Shown: positions 36,792 to 45,516, numbered from the stretch's first letter. The stretch is 64,000 bases of DNA from Alloyangia mangrovi (GCF_002300555.2 NZ_NTHN02000019.1:1-64000); one strand, 5' to 3'. Translations and numbers: made by a program. Notes: generated by a model not told the origin, from the sequence alone.

Positions 36792-37306
36792 TGGCCCCCG
36801 GCACGGCGCTCTTCCTCGGTTTCATCGTCCTGCAACGGCTCGGTGAGCTCGTGCTTGCCAAAAGGAACACGGCCCGGCTCTTGGCACGTGGCGGCGTCGA
36901 GGTCGGCGGCGGTCACTACCCGGTCATGGTGCTCATGCATGCCGCCTGGGTGATCTGCCTTCTGGTCTTCGGCCATGACCGGCACATCGCCTACGGCTGG
37001 CTCTGCGTCTTCGTGCTGCTGCAGGTGATGCGCGTGTGGATCATTGCCAGCCTCGGGCCGCGCTGGACGACGCGCATCATCGTCATCGACGGTCCCCTCG
37101 TGACGCGGGGACCGTTCAGGTACCTCGCCCATCCCAATTATACGCTCGTCGTGGCAGAGATCATCACGGCACCCATGGTGCTCGGGCTGACCTGGGTCGC
37201 GGTGCTGTTCACCCTGCTCAACGCCGCCATGCTGAGCTGGCGGATCCGGGTCGAGAACCAGGCGCTCGCGCCACTGCGTACGGGCGGCGACACCCCGCAG
37301 CATTGA
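36791..37306 (+). CDS. Isoprenylcysteine carboxyl methyltransferase (ICMT) family membrane protein
   Basis: 171 residues, four or so membrane helices. The C-terminal signature GPFRYLAHPNYTLVVAEI (about residue 114), followed by the WRIRVENQAL end, is that of ICMT/PEMT-like S-adenosylmethionine methyltransferases. Its ATG overlaps the PKS stop (TGATG), so the two proteins are co-translated. This pair recalls Bacillus BpsA-BpsB, where the methyltransferase O-methylates alkylpyrones; a similar methyl-ether step here is inference. Confidence 0.85.
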   Translation: MAPGTALFLGFIVLQRLGELVLAKRNTARLLARGGVEVGGGHYPVMVLMHAAWVICLLVFGHDRHIAYGWLCVFVLLQVMRVWIIASLGPRWTTRIIVIDGPLVTRGPFRYLAHPNYTLVVAEIITAPMVLGLTWVAVLFTLLNAAMLSWRIRVENQALAPLRTGGDTPQH

Positions 37307-37333
37307 CCAGGCGGGAGACCCTCTGCCGCCTGG
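37307..37333. terminator. Hairpin between convergent ICMT and M20 genes
   Basis: CCAGGCGG and CCGCCTGG form a perfect 8-bp stem over an 11-nt loop directly after the methyltransferase stop. No T tract. It probably separates two convergent transcripts. Confidence 0.45.
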
Positions 37334-37369
37334 TCCGCGGGCCGGACAAGAGCCTGGTCCGCGCCGGGC

Positions 37370-38584
37370 TCAGGCCGAGGTGCCGGACGCGGCGGAAAGC
37401 TCGGCGATGATGCCCTCGAGGAACGTCACGCAGGTCGCGAGCTGCTCGAGGTCGACGAACTCGTTGGGCTTGTGCGCCTGTTCGATGGAGCCCGGTCCGA
37501 CGATCACAGAAGGGATGCCGCCGATCTGCTCGAAGATGCCACCCTCGGATCCATAGGACACCTTGCCCGCCCAGGTTTCGGGCATGAGCCGCGCGTAGCG
37601 GGCATAGCCCGCCGTGTTGCGCGCCTCGCCCATCGGCGGATAGGAGAAGATCCGCTCGAAGCTGATCCCGGTGCCGGCGGTCTTCGCGGCCATCTCGGCG
37701 CTCACCTCGGCCTCGATCTGCGCCAGCAGCTCGGCCATGTCGGCCTCGGGATCCATGTCGGCGATCGAGCGCAGCTCGAAGGTGAAGCTGCAACTGTCGG
37801 GCGTCACGTTGGTGGCGACGCCACCGTCGATCATCGTTGCCAGCATGGTCGCATGCGGCACGGTGAAGTCGGGATCGAACGGCCCTTCGGTCTCGTAGCG
37901 CTTACCCCGCGCCGAGATCAGCGCGATCGCCCGGGCGGCATATTCGATGGCGTTGACATGCTCGGGCACGAAGGAGGAATGCCCCGAGGTGCCGGTGACA
38001 TGCGCGCGCATGGCGATCTTGCCCTTCTGGCCGGTGACCAGCTCCATCATCGACGGCTCGCCGATGATCGCGAACTCGGGCGGCACCGGCAGCGCCGCGA
38101 GATGCCGCGCGATCGCCGGGGCGCCGAGGCAGCCGACCTCCTCGTCGTAGGAGAAGCACATGTAGACCGGCCGGGCGAGCGCGGCCCGCGCCAGCGCCGG
38201 AGCCACCGCCATGGCACAGGCGGCAAAACCCTTCATGTCGCAGGCACCGCGCCCGTAGAGCCGGCCGTCCCGGATCTCGGCCTTGAACGGGTCGCTCTGC
38301 CACTCGGGCTCGTCCGCCGGAACCACGTCGGTATGCCCCGACCAGACCATCCCCGCGACATCTTCGGGACCGAAGGCGGCCACGAGGTTGGCCTTTTCGC
38401 CGGTCTCGTCGGGCAGGATGGTGATCCGCCCGCCGAGACCCTCGAGATAGGCCGCCATGTGGTCGATGAGCGGCCGGTTGCCGTTGCGGGACACCGTATC
38501 GAAGGCGATCAGGTCGGCCAGGTGCGCCGCGGCACGCGTGATGCGCTCATCGGCATCCGTCAGGCTCTCGCTGTTCAGGCTCAT
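37370..38584 (-). CDS. ArgE/M20 family deacylase
   Basis: 404-residue zinc-dependent peptidase-like hydrolase of the acetylornithine deacetylase type. Metal ligands lie in WSGHTDVVPAD (about residue 82), RGACDMKGFA (about 110) and YDEEVGCLGA (about 145), with a dimerisation-domain His in GTSGHSSF (about 196). The ATG overlaps the stop of tctA (ATGA), so it is co-expressed with the TctABC transporter and probably deacylates an imported N-acyl amino acid rather than serving arginine synthesis. That context-based role is inference. Confidence 0.88.
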   Translation of the reverse strand: MSLNSESLTDADERITRAAAHLADLIAFDTVSRNGNRPLIDHMAAYLEGLGGRITILPDETGEKANLVAAFGPEDVAGMVWSGHTDVVPADEPEWQSDPFKAEIRDGRLYGRGACDMKGFAACAMAVAPALARAALARPVYMCFSYDEEVGCLGAPAIARHLAALPVPPEFAIIGEPSMMELVTGQKGKIAMRAHVTGTSGHSSFVPEHVNAIEYAARAIALISARGKRYETEGPFDPDFTVPHATMLATMIDGGVATNVTPDSCSFTFELRSIADMDPEADMAELLAQIEAEVSAEMAAKTAGTGISFERIFSYPPMGEARNTAGYARYARLMPETWAGKVSYGSEGGIFEQIGGIPSVIVGPGSIEQAHKPNEFVDLEQLATCVTFLEGIIAELSAASGTSA

Positions 38585-40071
38585 TGCGCAAGTCGTCTTT
38601 CTGTCTTTGTCTTCTGGATTTCCCGCCGCACCGTGAGGGTCAGCACGAACAGGATGAGGACCGCGAAGATCCAGGTGATCGGCGAGGAGAGTAGCACCGA
38701 AATGTCCCCGCGCGAGATCGCCAGCGCCCGGCGCAGGTTTTCCTCCAGCATCGGCCCGAGGATAAAGGCGATGAGGAAGGGGGCCGCCGGAATGTTCAGC
38801 AGGAACATCCCGAAGCCGACCACGCCCATGATCAGCAGCACGGCCACGTCGAAGGTGCTCGAGGCGATCGAGTAGATGCCGAAGATGCACAGCAGCAGCA
38901 CCAGCGGCGTCAGCAGGGTCTGCGGGATGTGCGAGACCTTGGAGAACATGCGCATGGTCACCTTGCCCGCGAAGAACAGCAGCACCGACGACACCAGCAT
39001 GCCGATCAGCAGCATGTAGACCTCGTGAATGTTGGTCTGGAACAGCAACGGACCGGGGGTGAGACCCTGGATCATGAACGCCCCCAGCATGACGCCGGTG
39101 ATCACGTCACCGGGCACGCCGAGCGCCAGCAGCGGGATCATCGTCGCGCCGCATGCACCGTTGTTGGCCGATTCCGAGGCCGCGATGCCCTCGAGCTCGC
39201 CCTTGCCGAAGTTCGCGCCGCGCTTCGAGCTGCGCTGCGCCTCGCCATAGGAGAAGAAGGCCGCCGAGGACGGGCCGATGCCCGGGATCGCACCCAGCAC
39301 CGAGCCGATCACCGAGCCCTTTAGGATTGCCTTGAGCGAGCCCATGAACTCCTCGCGGGTCACCTGCTGCGCGCCGAGCGTCGCCGCCTCTTCCTTCTTG
39401 GCGACGCGCATCACCACCAGCTTGATCAGCTCGGGCAGTGCGAAGAGACCGATCAGAACCGGCGCGATCGACAGGCCGGCCTGCATGTCGGGGGTGAAGG
39501 CAAAGCGGAACGAGCCGTACATGTCCTCGCCCACGGTCGCCAGCAGCAGACCCAGCGCCGCCGAGACGAGACCGAGCAGCAGCGAACTGCCCGAGACGCC
39601 GGCGACGGTGGTCAGCGCGAAGAGCATCAGCATGAAGAACTCGGGCGGGCCGATGCGCAGGGCCAGCACGGCAAGCGGCGCGGCGAAGAAGATCAGCGAC
39701 AGGTTCGAGATGAAATCGCCGATCACCGAGGAATAGAGCGCCATGTTCAGCGCCTTGCCTGCCTTGCCCTGCTGCGCCAGCGGGTAGCCGTCGAGCGCGG
39801 TGCAGGCCGCCGAGGCGGTGCCCGGGGTCTTGATCAGGATCGCCGAGACCGAGCCGCCGTAGGTCGAGCCCTTGTAAAGCGCGACGAGCAGCAGGATTGA
39901 GGGCACCGGCTCCATGTAGAAGGTGAACGGCAGCGCAAGCGTGACGGCCATGGTCCCGGTCATGCCGGGGATCGCGCCGACGATGACGCCGCCCCAGATG
40001 CCCGCGATCATGATCAGCAGGTTCTGCAGCGTCGCCACGGCGACCAGCGCGGAGAGGATTTCATTGAGCAT
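38581..40071 (-). CDS. tctA: Tripartite tricarboxylate transporter, large permease TctA
   Basis: 496-residue membrane protein with about 12 helices. The conserved TctA opening GVIVGAIPGMTGTMAVTLALPFTFYM is at about residue 29, and the repeat-related block AIPGIGPSSAAFFSYGEAQR at about residue 261. It drives ion-coupled uptake of the ligand delivered by TctC. Twelve bases follow tctB; the deacylase gene overlaps its end. Confidence 0.95.
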   Translation of the reverse strand: MLNEILSALVAVATLQNLLIMIAGIWGGVIVGAIPGMTGTMAVTLALPFTFYMEPVPSILLLVALYKGSTYGGSVSAILIKTPGTASAACTALDGYPLAQQGKAGKALNMALYSSVIGDFISNLSLIFFAAPLAVLALRIGPPEFFMLMLFALTTVAGVSGSSLLLGLVSAALGLLLATVGEDMYGSFRFAFTPDMQAGLSIAPVLIGLFALPELIKLVVMRVAKKEEAATLGAQQVTREEFMGSLKAILKGSVIGSVLGAIPGIGPSSAAFFSYGEAQRSSKRGANFGKGELEGIAASESANNGACGATMIPLLALGVPGDVITGVMLGAFMIQGLTPGPLLFQTNIHEVYMLLIGMLVSSVLLFFAGKVTMRMFSKVSHIPQTLLTPLVLLLCIFGIYSIASSTFDVAVLLIMGVVGFGMFLLNIPAAPFLIAFILGPMLEENLRRALAISRGDISVLLSSPITWIFAVLILFVLTLTVRREIQKTKTERRLAQ

Positions 40072-40083
40072 AGGTATCTCCGA

Positions 40084-40578
40084 TCAGAAGCCGAAGGGCT
40101 TCGTCAGCACGCCCTTGGGGAACTGCGTGCCGAGCGCGGAATGGAAGAACATCTGCAGCAGGATCGGCCCGCCGAAGGCGAGCAGCGCGACCCAGATATG
40201 ATGGCCGCGCTCGCCGGTCATCAGCACGATGCAGAGCGTGAGCAGCACCGACGAAACCAGGAATCCGAGCAACGGAATGGCCACGAGGAAGAGCACGAAG
40301 GCGAGCATCAGCCCGGCGAACCGCGCGCTCATTCGGGCCGGGGAACTGCCGTCGGTCTCGACCGGCTCCTCGGCAGGTTGTTCGCGTGTGAAAGCGAAGA
40401 TCAGCACCAGCGCGCCAAGCAGGATGCCGGCCAGCGAGACAGTGCGTGGCCACATGTCCGGCGGCGGGGCGAACCCCGGGATGAAGGCCGGGCGCGGCAC
40501 GTAGACGGGAACGAGAACGAAGGCGGACAGCGCGAAGAAGGCGACAATGATCAGCCCCCGCAGGACGGGCTTGGGCAT
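40084..40578 (-). CDS. tctB: Tripartite tricarboxylate transporter, small permease TctB
   Basis: 164 residues, four membrane helices in the usual TctB layout; a loop rich in Glu/Pro lies between the second and third helices. Weakly conserved family, so the call rests on size, topology and position between tctC and tctA. The start at 40578 gives MPKPVLRGLIIVAF, a normal membrane-entry N-terminus; an upstream in-frame start would add a polar leader. Confidence 0.85.
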   Translation of the reverse strand: MPKPVLRGLIIVAFFALSAFVLVPVYVPRPAFIPGFAPPPDMWPRTVSLAGILLGALVLIFAFTREQPAEEPVETDGSSPARMSARFAGLMLAFVLFLVAIPLLGFLVSSVLLTLCIVLMTGERGHHIWVALLAFGGPILLQMFFHSALGTQFPKGVLTKPFGF

Positions 40579-40679
40579 GGCGACGCTCCAGGAAAATGAG
40601 GGGGCCCCGGTCTGGGCTGGGGCGCGGAGAGGTGCGGCCCGCGTGATCGGGGCCGCGCCAAGTGTCAGGCCGTCAGGCA

Positions 40680-40699
40680 GGCGGTGCCTCGGCACCGCC
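40680..40699 (-). terminator. Hairpin between tctC and tctB
   Basis: GGCGGTGCC-tc-GGCACCGCC is a near-perfect palindrome in the 136-bp gap after the receptor stop. No T tract, and the loop must open to at least four bases. Probably stabilises the receptor mRNA or attenuates read-through. Confidence 0.55.
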
Positions 40700-40714
40700 C
40701 GGAGCGCTTGGCGC

Positions 40715-41686
40715 TCAGTTCGACAGGTAGCCGAAGTCCTGCGCGAGACCGTGGAACAGCTCGTATTGGCTCTTGGCGTAGTCGGTCATGTCGACGTCGC
40801 CGATGGTCGAGATCGAGCCACGGCGCGCCGCCAGGTCGAGCCACTTCTCATCCGTTGCGACCTTGCCCAGCACTTCGTGCCACTTGGCAACCACGTCCTC
40901 GGGCAGGTTCTTGGGGCCGTAGAGCGCGCTCCAACCGGCGATCTGGCCGGCCTTCTCGTAGCCGAGCTCGGCCGCGGTTGCGACCTCGGGCAGATCGTCC
41001 ATGCGCTTGGGCGCAAACACCATCAGCGCCTTCATGTCGCCGCTCTGGATGTGCGGCATCAGCGAGGCGGCTGCCATGGCGACGAAATCGACGTGGCCGC
41101 CGAGCAGCGCGGTGGCGAGCTCGCCGCCCCCTTTGTAAGGCACCAGGGTCGCCGCGGTCAGCGGGTCGAGATCGTTGTCGGCCAGCAGCGCCTGCGTGGT
41201 GAAGCCGTCGATCGCGGTTGCGCCCGAGGCGGCGTAGGTCATCGCGCCGTTGCTGTCCTTGATCGCTGCCACCAGCTCTTCGACCGAATTGTAGGGCGCG
41301 TCACCGCGCACGGCGAGGATCATCGGCGTGGCTTCCAGCGCGCCGAGGAAGGTGTAGGCGTCCCACTCCACGGCATTGCCCGGGGTCACCGCCGGCGAGA
41401 GCGCCATGCCGACGCGGGCCAGCAGCAGCGTGTAGCCGTCCGCCTCGCCTTCGGAGACCGAGCGTGCACCGTTCATGCCGCCGGCACCGGGCTTGTTCAT
41501 CACCGTCACCGGCTGGCCGAGGAACGGCTGCGCGGTTTCCGCCAGCGCACGGCCGGCAAGGTCCGAGGCGCCACCCGGGCCGTAGGGCACAACCAGCGTC
41601 ACCGCCTGATCGGGATAGTCCTGTGCGGCCGCGGGGCCGGTTGCGGCGATCACCGCCAGGGCGATCGTTCCGAGAAGTTTCTTCAT
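40715..41686 (-). CDS. tctC: TctC-family (Bug) substrate-binding protein
   Basis: Periplasmic receptor of the TTT system, 323 residues, with signal peptide ending near AAA-QD (about residue 22). The mature start YPDQAVTLVVPYGPGGASD is the Bug-family fingerprint. The Asp in this region and the second loop MNKPGAGGMNGA contact carboxylate ligands in the family. The start at 41686 gives MKKLLGTIAL; an upstream frame would block the signal. First gene of the tctCBA-deacylase operon, divergent from a LysR gene. Confidence 0.93.
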   Translation of the reverse strand: MKKLLGTIALAVIAATGPAAAQDYPDQAVTLVVPYGPGGASDLAGRALAETAQPFLGQPVTVMNKPGAGGMNGARSVSEGEADGYTLLLARVGMALSPAVTPGNAVEWDAYTFLGALEATPMILAVRGDAPYNSVEELVAAIKDSNGAMTYAASGATAIDGFTTQALLADNDLDPLTAATLVPYKGGGELATALLGGHVDFVAMAAASLMPHIQSGDMKALMVFAPKRMDDLPEVATAAELGYEKAGQIAGWSALYGPKNLPEDVVAKWHEVLGKVATDEKWLDLAARRGSISTIGDVDMTDYAKSQYELFHGLAQDFGYLSN

Positions 41687-41742
41687 GATTACCTCACATC
41701 TGTTCCGGCAGGGCCGGACTGTTGGATGGGGTGCACCATTCA

Positions 41743-41795
41743 CAGTATGCGGAAATTGACAATACCACACCAGTAATTGCATATTCTGCATACTG
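41743..41795. promoter_or_regulatory. Inverted repeat between tctC and its LysR regulator
   Basis: CAGTATGCGGAA (41743-41754) and TTCTGCATACTG (41784-41795) are inverted copies differing at one position, with centres 41 bp apart in the 121-bp divergent region. This is a likely pair of LysR-regulator half-sites for tctC activation and autoregulation. Confidence 0.6.
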
Positions 41796-41807
41796 AGGGA
41801 GCGGTTT

Positions 41808-42719
41808 ATGTTCAAGACACGGGAATTAGAGGCATTTGACGCCTACATGCGCCTTGGCGGCGTCAAGATGGCTGCGGAAGATCTCGAGGCAAGCCAGCCC
41901 TTGGTGAGCAGACTGCTGGCATCCCTCGAGGAGAAAGTCGGATTCGCCCTCTTCCGGCGCAAGCGCAACCGTCTTGCGCCGACGCCCGAAGCCTTTCGCT
42001 TTCACCAGACCGTGGTCCGCCACCTCGCCGGGCTGCGCGGGCTCGAACAGGAGGCGGTCGCCATCGCCAACGGCGAGGTCGGCCACCTGGTGATCGCGGC
42101 CCAGCCGATTTTCTGCGACACCTTCCTGCTCGACGCGCTGCGCGCCTTCCGCGACACCCACCCACAGGCCACGGTGCAGATCGTCGACGTCGGCATGGCC
42201 GAGATGCTGCGGATGATCAGCGAACAGCGCTGCGACCTGGCTTTCGGGATCACGCTGAACGCTGAGGCCTTCGGCGCCGAGTCCCGCCCGCTCGCGCATT
42301 GCGAGGCGCATTGCCTCCTGCCGAAGGGGCACCCGCTCGGCGATCTTGCCGAGATCCCCCTGCCCCGGCTGCGCAAGGAATGGTTCATCGACCTCGCCCA
42401 GGGCAGCCCTCTGCGCCAGCGCGTCGACCACATGATGGAGACGATCAACGTGCATCGCACCATAGCCGCCGAACTGCGCACCCTGCATGGGGTGGTCCGG
42501 CTGGTCGAACGCGGTGTCGGGGTGGCGATCGTCGACCCGGTGGCCAATCAGCTCATCGACCTCGAGAGGGTCTCCTCGCATCGGCTGATTCCGGCAATCA
42601 CCTGGGACATCGCCCAGTTCGTGCCGCACGACCGCCCGTTGGGCTCGGTCGGCCTGGCATTCGCCGCAGCGGTCGCGACGGAGATAAACAACCTGAAGGC
42701 TGCCGGAATTGTAACCTGA
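41808..42719 (+). CDS. LysR-type regulator of the tct operon
   Basis: 303 residues. HTH at about 5-65 (VKMAAEDLEASQPLVSRLLASLEEKVGFALFRRKR), then the effector domain. The C-terminal half has VRLVERGVGVAIVDPVAN. Divergent from tctC with an inverted repeat between them; the ATG at 41808 lies eight bases after GAGGGAG. Probably activates the transporter/deacylase operon on sensing its ligand. Confidence 0.9.
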   Translation: MFKTRELEAFDAYMRLGGVKMAAEDLEASQPLVSRLLASLEEKVGFALFRRKRNRLAPTPEAFRFHQTVVRHLAGLRGLEQEAVAIANGEVGHLVIAAQPIFCDTFLLDALRAFRDTHPQATVQIVDVGMAEMLRMISEQRCDLAFGITLNAEAFGAESRPLAHCEAHCLLPKGHPLGDLAEIPLPRLRKEWFIDLAQGSPLRQRVDHMMETINVHRTIAAELRTLHGVVRLVERGVGVAIVDPVANQLIDLERVSSHRLIPAITWDIAQFVPHDRPLGSVGLAFAAAVATEINNLKAAGIVT

Positions 42720-42938
42720 AGTTGCCTCCGCACCGACCAACTCGGCAAGTCGGCGCCGAGAGCGCTAACAGTCAAGCATCTGACGTAACGAAATAATTAC
42801 GAGCCTTCCCACCCCCCCGGCAGAGCTTCGCTCACCGGGCCACTGCGTCGCCGCGCCGCAGCGTGACAGGCACGACAGTCATATTAAAGTTGTGGAGCGC
42901 GGGTACGGTGGAGGTGCCTGTGCAAGGGAGGTGATTTC

Positions 42939-43163
42939 ATGACTGTCAGTTTTGATACGGTACGTTCGTTGCGGAAATTGGTACGCCTCAAGCTCGGGGC
43001 GACCGACCTCGAAAAGGCCTTTTTGAATGCGCCTCAGCGCGAGCTGGAAAACCGCTCGCCTCGCGAAATTCTCGGGGATCGGGATTTCTACGAGGTCATG
43101 CGGCTCAGCGTCATGGTCTCGTCGATCGCGCCGCGCGAGCAGTCGGAGTCGCGGGCGGCCTGA
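42939..43163 (+). CDS. Small protein resembling the MbcA/ParS toxin-binding domain (tentative)
   Basis: 74 residues behind a very strong ribosome site (AGGGAGGTGAT), so almost certainly translated. The middle part (LEKAFLNAPQRELENRSPREILGDRDFYEVMRL) has the spacing of the DUF2384 (MbcA/ParS/Xre) toxin-binding domain, 'WL.tpn..L.grsPlell'. No RES or HipA-type toxin gene is adjacent, and no DNA-binding domain is visible, so it is not a complete toxin-antitoxin pair. Its own terminator follows. The family call is a by-eye match. Confidence 0.6.
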   Translation: MTVSFDTVRSLRKLVRLKLGATDLEKAFLNAPQRELENRSPREILGDRDFYEVMRLSVMVSSIAPREQSESRAA

Positions 43164-43224
43164 GCGGCGCGCGCAGGACAGCCCGACCGGAGCAGGGTCT
43201 CACCGCTCCAACCTGAAATTGCCG

Positions 43225-43260
43225 CAGAGCCCGGACAGGTCACCGCCTCTCCGGGCTCTG
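43225..43260. terminator. Bidirectional terminator
   Basis: CAGAGCCCGGA pairs perfectly with TCCGGGCTCTG (11 bp) across a 14-nt loop, between the small plus-strand gene and the convergent GntR gene. Confidence 0.7.
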
Positions 43261-43273
43261 TCGTTCCCGCCCC

Positions 43274-43885
43274 TCAATCGGCGCGCTGCAGGATGTGATC
43301 GCGGATCAACCGCGCCAGCCCGGCGGCATCGCTCGTTCTGACCGCCTCGACCATGTCGTAGTGCTCCTGCGCCGAACGCTCGATTCGCGAGCGGTCCAGC
43401 CATTGCGAAGCCGGGGCCGGCGAGGTGCGCATCCGCAGATCCGCGACCAGCGCCACCATTGCCGGGTTGCGCGCGCAGCCCAGCAGGGCGCCGTGGAATG
43501 CGAGATTGGCATCGTAAAGCAGGTGGAACGGGCCGTTGATCGCGATCTTCTCGAACTCCGCCGCCAGTCCCCCAAGCTCGACGATATCGGCCTCGACGGC
43601 GTTGCGGCAGATCGCCTCGGCAAAACCGGTCTCGATGGCGACGCGGATGTCGAGAACCTGATCGGCCTCTTCGGTGTCGGCCGGGTGAACCGAATAGCCC
43701 CGGTTCTTCTCGTGCCGGATCAGGCGGCGCCCGGCGAGCGCCTCGAGCGCCTTGCGCACCGGCGCGCGGCCGACGCCGTAGCGCTTCTGCAGGTCCACCT
43801 GCTTGAGCCACGAACCCGGCGTGAACTGCCCTGCGCGCAGATCCTGCGCCAGCCGTTCGATGATTTTCTCGGCGTCTTCTGACAT
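43274..43885 (-). CDS. GntR-family regulator with FCD domain
   Basis: 203-residue FadR-type regulator. HTH at about 5-70 (LKQVDLQKRYGVGRAPVRKALEALAGRRLI) and a C-terminal FCD domain with the FHLLYDANLAFHGALLG helix. Divergent from an AbgB-like amidohydrolase and its ABC transporter, with two palindromes between. It probably represses that catabolic set until its substrate is present. Confidence 0.88.
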   Translation of the reverse strand: MSEDAEKIIERLAQDLRAGQFTPGSWLKQVDLQKRYGVGRAPVRKALEALAGRRLIRHEKNRGYSVHPADTEEADQVLDIRVAIETGFAEAICRNAVEADIVELGGLAAEFEKIAINGPFHLLYDANLAFHGALLGCARNPAMVALVADLRMRTSPAPASQWLDRSRIERSAQEHYDMVEAVRTSDAAGLARLIRDHILQRAD

Positions 43886-43973
43886 CTCTTGTCCCTGTCC
43901 CCTCTCCCGGTTCTAGACCATGCCCTGCGGCAAAGGAATCGCTTCGTCGCCCGCCCCATGGCCTCCGGGCAGT

Positions 43974-43991
43974 GGCAGTTTTCAAACTGCC
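43974..43991. promoter_or_regulatory. Operator candidate, perfect palindrome
   Basis: GGCAGTTT-TC-AAACTGCC is a perfect 8-bp inverted repeat with a 2-nt spacer in the 186-bp divergent region between the GntR gene and the AbgB-like gene. Confidence 0.6.
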
Positions 43992-44019
43992 CAAACTTCG
44001 ATCTTGCAATGTTACCAAA

Positions 44020-44031
44020 ATTGGCACCAAT
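44020..44031. promoter_or_regulatory. Second operator candidate, ATTGG-CA-CCAAT
   Basis: A perfect 5-bp inverted repeat, 43 bp (centre to centre) from the larger palindrome and 40 bp before the AbgB-like start. The TTGGnnCCAA form resembles known FCD-type GntR sites. Confidence 0.5.
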
Positions 44032-44071
44032 AATGCAGCCAATATCAGGCAGGACCACGAAGGCAATCACA

Positions 44072-45496
44072 ATGACCGTCAGCAACACCGACAGCATCTG
44101 GCCCCACGTGGACGCACGGGAGGAGGCCTTCTGCGCCCTGTCCGACCGGGTGTGGGAGATGCCCGAGACCAATTTCGCCGAACACCGCTCCTGCGCGGAA
44201 CACGCCGAGATGCTCGAGGCCGAGGGCTTCCGTGTCACCCGCGGCGTCGCCGGGCTGCCGACCGCGGTCATGGGAGAGGCCGGAGACGGTGGGCCGGTGA
44301 TCGCGATCCTTGGTGAATACGACGCGCTGCCCGGGCTCAGCCAGCAGGCGGGCGTCGCCGAGAAGACCCCGCTTCAGACCGGCGCGCCGGGCCATGGCTG
44401 CGGACACAACGTGCTGGGCGCGGGCTCGATGCTGGCGGCCGCGGCGCTGAAGGGCTGGCTCGAGGAGACCGGCCGCCCCGGCCGAGTGCGCTACTACGGC
44501 TGCCCCGCCGAGGAGGGCGGCTCGGGCAAGGGCTTCATGGTGCGCGACGGTCTCTTCGACGACGTCGACGTCGCCATCTGCTGGCACCCCGCGCCGCTCG
44601 CCGCGGTCAACACGCCGATTTCGCTGGCCTGCAACGAGATCCTCTTCGAGTTCGAGGGCCGCTCCTCGCATGCCGCCGCCGCGCCGGAGCTCGGACGCTC
44701 GGCGCTCGACGCGGTCGAGCTGATGAACGTCGGCGTGAACTTCCTGCGCGAGCACATGGTCGACTCGGCCCGCATCCACTACGCGATCACCGATGCCGGC
44801 GGCCACGCACCCAACGTCGTGCAGCCCTATGCGGCAGTGCGCTACCTGATCCGCGCGCGCGAGCTCGACGAGCTGCTGCCGCTGGTCGAACGGGTGCGCA
44901 AGGTCGCCGAGGGCGCGGCGCTGATGACCGGCACCACGGTGCGCGACCGGGTGCTCTCGGGCGATGCCAACCTGATCGGCAACACGCCCCTCGAAGAACT
45001 CATGCACGCCCAGCTCGAACGGCTCGGCCCGCCTGCCTTCGACGCCGAGGACCACCGCTTCGCCGAGGAAATCCGCAAGACCCTCACCGCCGAGGAAATC
45101 CGCGCCGCCTTCAAGCGCTTCGGCGTGGCGCCGCGGATGGACCTGCCGCTCTGCGATTTCATCGCGCCACTCACCCAGGGACAGGGCGGCGGCGTCGGCT
45201 CCACCGATGTCGGCACCGTGAGCTGGGTCGTGCCCACCGTCCAGGTGCGCGGCGCGACCTATGCCATCGGGACACCGGGCCATTCGTGGCAGCTGGTGGC
45301 GCAAGGTCAATCCGGCATCGCGCACAAGGGCATGGTCCATGCCGCCAAGGTGATGGCCGCCACCGCCAAGGCGGTCTTCGAGGACCCGGCGCAACTGGCC
45401 GCCGCCAAGGCGGATTTCGAGCGCCGCCGCGACGGGCGACCCTTCGTCAACCCGCTGCCCGATGACGTCGCCCCGGACCTGCCGGTTCCGGCCTGA
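44072..45496 (+). CDS. AbgB-like M20 family amidohydrolase
   Basis: 474-residue metallo-amidohydrolase of the p-aminobenzoyl-glutamate hydrolase subunit B type. Metal-binding HGCGHNVLG (about residue 109) and PAEEGGSGK (about 144) are intact, with the catalytic Glu in EEGG. A dimerisation domain follows with SSHAAAAPELGRSAL (about 200). The late ATG at 44072 is chosen because the upstream frame is full of operator-like DNA. It is followed by permease, permease, ATPase and receptor genes, so it probably hydrolyses an imported amide-linked amino-acid conjugate. Confidence 0.88.
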   Translation: MTVSNTDSIWPHVDAREEAFCALSDRVWEMPETNFAEHRSCAEHAEMLEAEGFRVTRGVAGLPTAVMGEAGDGGPVIAILGEYDALPGLSQQAGVAEKTPLQTGAPGHGCGHNVLGAGSMLAAAALKGWLEETGRPGRVRYYGCPAEEGGSGKGFMVRDGLFDDVDVAICWHPAPLAAVNTPISLACNEILFEFEGRSSHAAAAPELGRSALDAVELMNVGVNFLREHMVDSARIHYAITDAGGHAPNVVQPYAAVRYLIRARELDELLPLVERVRKVAEGAALMTGTTVRDRVLSGDANLIGNTPLEELMHAQLERLGPPAFDAEDHRFAEEIRKTLTAEEIRAAFKRFGVAPRMDLPLCDFIAPLTQGQGGGVGSTDVGTVSWVVPTVQVRGATYAIGTPGHSWQLVAQGQSGIAHKGMVHAAKVMAATAKAVFEDPAQLAAAKADFERRRDGRPFVNPLPDDVAPDLPVPA

Positions 45497-45516
45497 CCCC
45501 CAAGCGAAAGCAGACC

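Noticed and set aside
37370-38584. Calling this gene argE (arginine synthesis)
   Set aside because: It is translationally coupled to a TctA permease, not to arginine genes, so a catabolic deacylase is more likely.
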